In this document: positions 63,029 to 64,000 of the stretch, in pieces
How the letters are laid out: every line of letters starts with the position of its first letter
Position numbering within the stretch: the first letter of the stretch is position 1
Source of the DNA: Mesostigma viride
Lineage: Eukaryota > Streptophyta > Mesostigmatophyceae > Mesostigmatales > Mesostigmataceae
NCBI GenBank assembly: GCA_009746045.1
Contig: RPFO01000002.1
Coordinates: 2,198,506-2,262,505, forward strand
Length of the DNA: 64,000 nucleotides
Direction of reading: 5' to 3'
Translations under genes and position numbers: made by a program
The notes under the pieces: model-generated
The model's input: only the letters and a program-made list of their open reading frames with translations
The model's database searches: none
Told to the model about the DNA's origin: nothing

Positions 63029-63100
63029 AGGAGGGGGGGAAGGTGTGGGGGATTGATTGACCGTACCTTTGGTTGGACGCTGTTCTCTCCTATCCAAGGG
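63029..63100 (+). repeat. 72-bp direct repeat, first copy
   Basis: GAGGAGGGGGGAAGGTGTGG...TCCTATCCAAGGG recurs at 63929-64000, at the window edge, with one difference in a G/A run. The duplication may continue outside. Confidence 0.85.
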
Positions 63101-63453
63101 GGATCAAGGCATTGTTTGAGACTTCGCTAGTGGGGCGCACTCCAGCAGACAAGCTGGGGCCCCACTGTTGGTGACAGGCTTCCCCGCGACCAGTAAGTGA
63201 GGGGCACTCTAGCAGGCATGCTAGGCCTTCACTATTGGTGACGGGTCCTCCACGGCCAGAATGGCCAGGCTGGGGGAAGCGGGAAGTGAGATGGCAGCAT
63301 CAGCTGGCTGGGGGGGCCTGCAGATGCTTTATTCACCAATTATGCGACTTTGGTCCAAGAGTCTCTTGTGCGTAAACGTATTTTGTAAAAAATAATGTCT
63401 GGAGCCCTCAGTGATGGAGTGAACGAGTTGAGACATGCATAGGGACTGCCCAG

Positions 63454-63821
63454 GTGTACATCCGCTCGGAGCGAAACCCCGCTGACGCGCCCAGCCGGGG
63501 CCGGTGGGTGCGGGACCTTACCGCCGATGGCGATGTGGAGAGTAACCCGGGGCCGGGAGGGCGGCAGGAACTGCTGGAGAGCACCGTGCTGCCCGCGACC
63601 CTGCGCAGCTACCATCGCGCAGTGATCGCGTACCTCCTGTGGGCTGAGCCCTATGGTGCTGTACCGCCGGAGGAAGCGGAGAGCGTGTTCTGCGAGTGGC
63701 TCGTGTCTGTCTACGAGGATGGAGGGGGAGCAGGGCGTTCCATGTGCATGAGGGCGCTGTGTGGGCTGCAACTGTACTACCCCAGCCAAGTGCAGGGGTG
63801 GCGCGAGGCCCGCCGGCTCCT
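63454..63821 (+). pseudogene. Second copy of RNase H tail - 2A - recombinase N-terminus
   Basis: Nearly identical at protein level to 60508-61119: IRSERNPADAPSRG, GDVESNPGP (63529-63555), LRSYHRAVIAYLLWAEPYG and YYPSQVQGWREARRLL. It ends abruptly at 63821, where the 110-bp end of the 48-49 kb element begins. It is a fragment, but the 2A motif is intact. Confidence 0.75.
63529..63555 (+). other. 2A-type peptide coding motif, copy 2
   Basis: Same nine codons (GDVESNPGP) as at 60868-60894, in the same place between RNase H end and recombinase. Confidence 0.75.
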
Positions 63822-63931
63822 CATTACAATTCGTTCAAGTGGCCCGCCGGAGCGGCTGTACAATTTTTCCCAGTGAGCGCGCTGCCAAGTGTACTTGTGG
63901 GCAAATTTTTAGGTGCCCCGTCACTTCGAGG
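63822..63931 (+). mobile_element. 110-bp end of the inverted-repeat element
   Basis: The reverse complement of 49027-49136, the same length and apparently identical, from CATTACAATTCG to CACTTCGAGG. It is inserted in, or joined to, the recombinase fragment and followed directly by the 72-bp direct repeat. Confidence 0.85.
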
Positions 63932-64000
63932 AGGGGGGAAAGGTGTGGGGGATTGATTGACCGTACCTTTGGTTGGACGCTGTTCTCTCCTATCCAAGGG
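63929..64000 (+). repeat. 72-bp direct repeat, second copy
   Basis: Partner of 63029-63100. It is cut by the window end. Confidence 0.85.

Overview
This window looks like nuclear DNA of a eukaryote, most probably a green alga (chlorophyte). The reasons are host genes broken by GT-AG introns and a mix of copia, LINE, DIRS-like, Penelope-like and hAT-like elements familiar from volvocalean genomes. No ribosomal RNA, tRNA, CRISPR or operon structure was seen. The species is an inference. Most of the 64 kb is transposable elements, many nested in one another, with at most two host genes that I can support.

Layout. 1-3.6 kb is unresolved sequence with a large hairpin. 3.6-7.1 kb is a decayed minus-strand LINE (LINE-C) split by a 1.7-kb inverted-repeat element. 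7.5-8.0 kb is a lone DIRS-type terminal repeat. 8.68-18.3 kb is an ORF1-only LINE-like element split by a complete, recent copia-type element (9096-16742, identical 473-bp LTRs, 5-bp target duplication). 18.3-20.4 kb is unresolved. 20.4-20.9 kb is a long (GGGA)n tract. 20.95-22.28 kb is a hAT-like element with perfect ends, an 8-bp target duplication and one conserved non-transposase ORF. 22.7-23.55 kb is a 183-bp satellite. 24.3-28.2 kb is a LINE (LINE-A) with an intact endonuclease-reverse transcriptase ORF. 28.2-30.25 kb holds fragments of ORF1 elements, LINE tails and a Penelope-like reverse transcriptase.

34.5-36.0 kb (minus) holds a probable TMEM186/TMEM70-like mitochondrial membrane protein gene. 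37.6-42.1 kb (plus) holds an F-box/leucine-rich-repeat-like gene with about six exons. 43.2-45.5 kb is a 5'-truncated LINE (LINE-B). 45.7-48.1 kb is a second ORF1-only element (minus) with a LINE-A 3' end nested inside it. 48.35-49.14 kb is a short inverted-repeat element full of tandem repeats. 50.27-57.53 kb is an LTR element with no intact genes. 58.2-61.6 kb is an internally deleted DIRS-like element with inverted terminal repeats and a tyrosine recombinase, itself hit by a second copy of the hAT-like element. 63.4-63.8 kb is a second fragment of the DIRS coding region.

The most interesting signals are four. (1) An exact 2A-type peptide motif (GDVESNPGP) sits between the RNase H end and the tyrosine recombinase of the DIRS-like element, in two copies. 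(2) A CAAC-loop hairpin whose stem covaries lies just before the (AATT)n tail of both LINEs and ORF1-only elements, which suggests one reverse transcriptase serves both. (3) The copia-type element has its protease-like domain after integrase rather than before it. (4) The hAT-like family carries a conserved small protein. Several reading-frame breaks fall in homopolymer runs of an otherwise young element, so sequencing or assembly error must be excluded before calling them biological.
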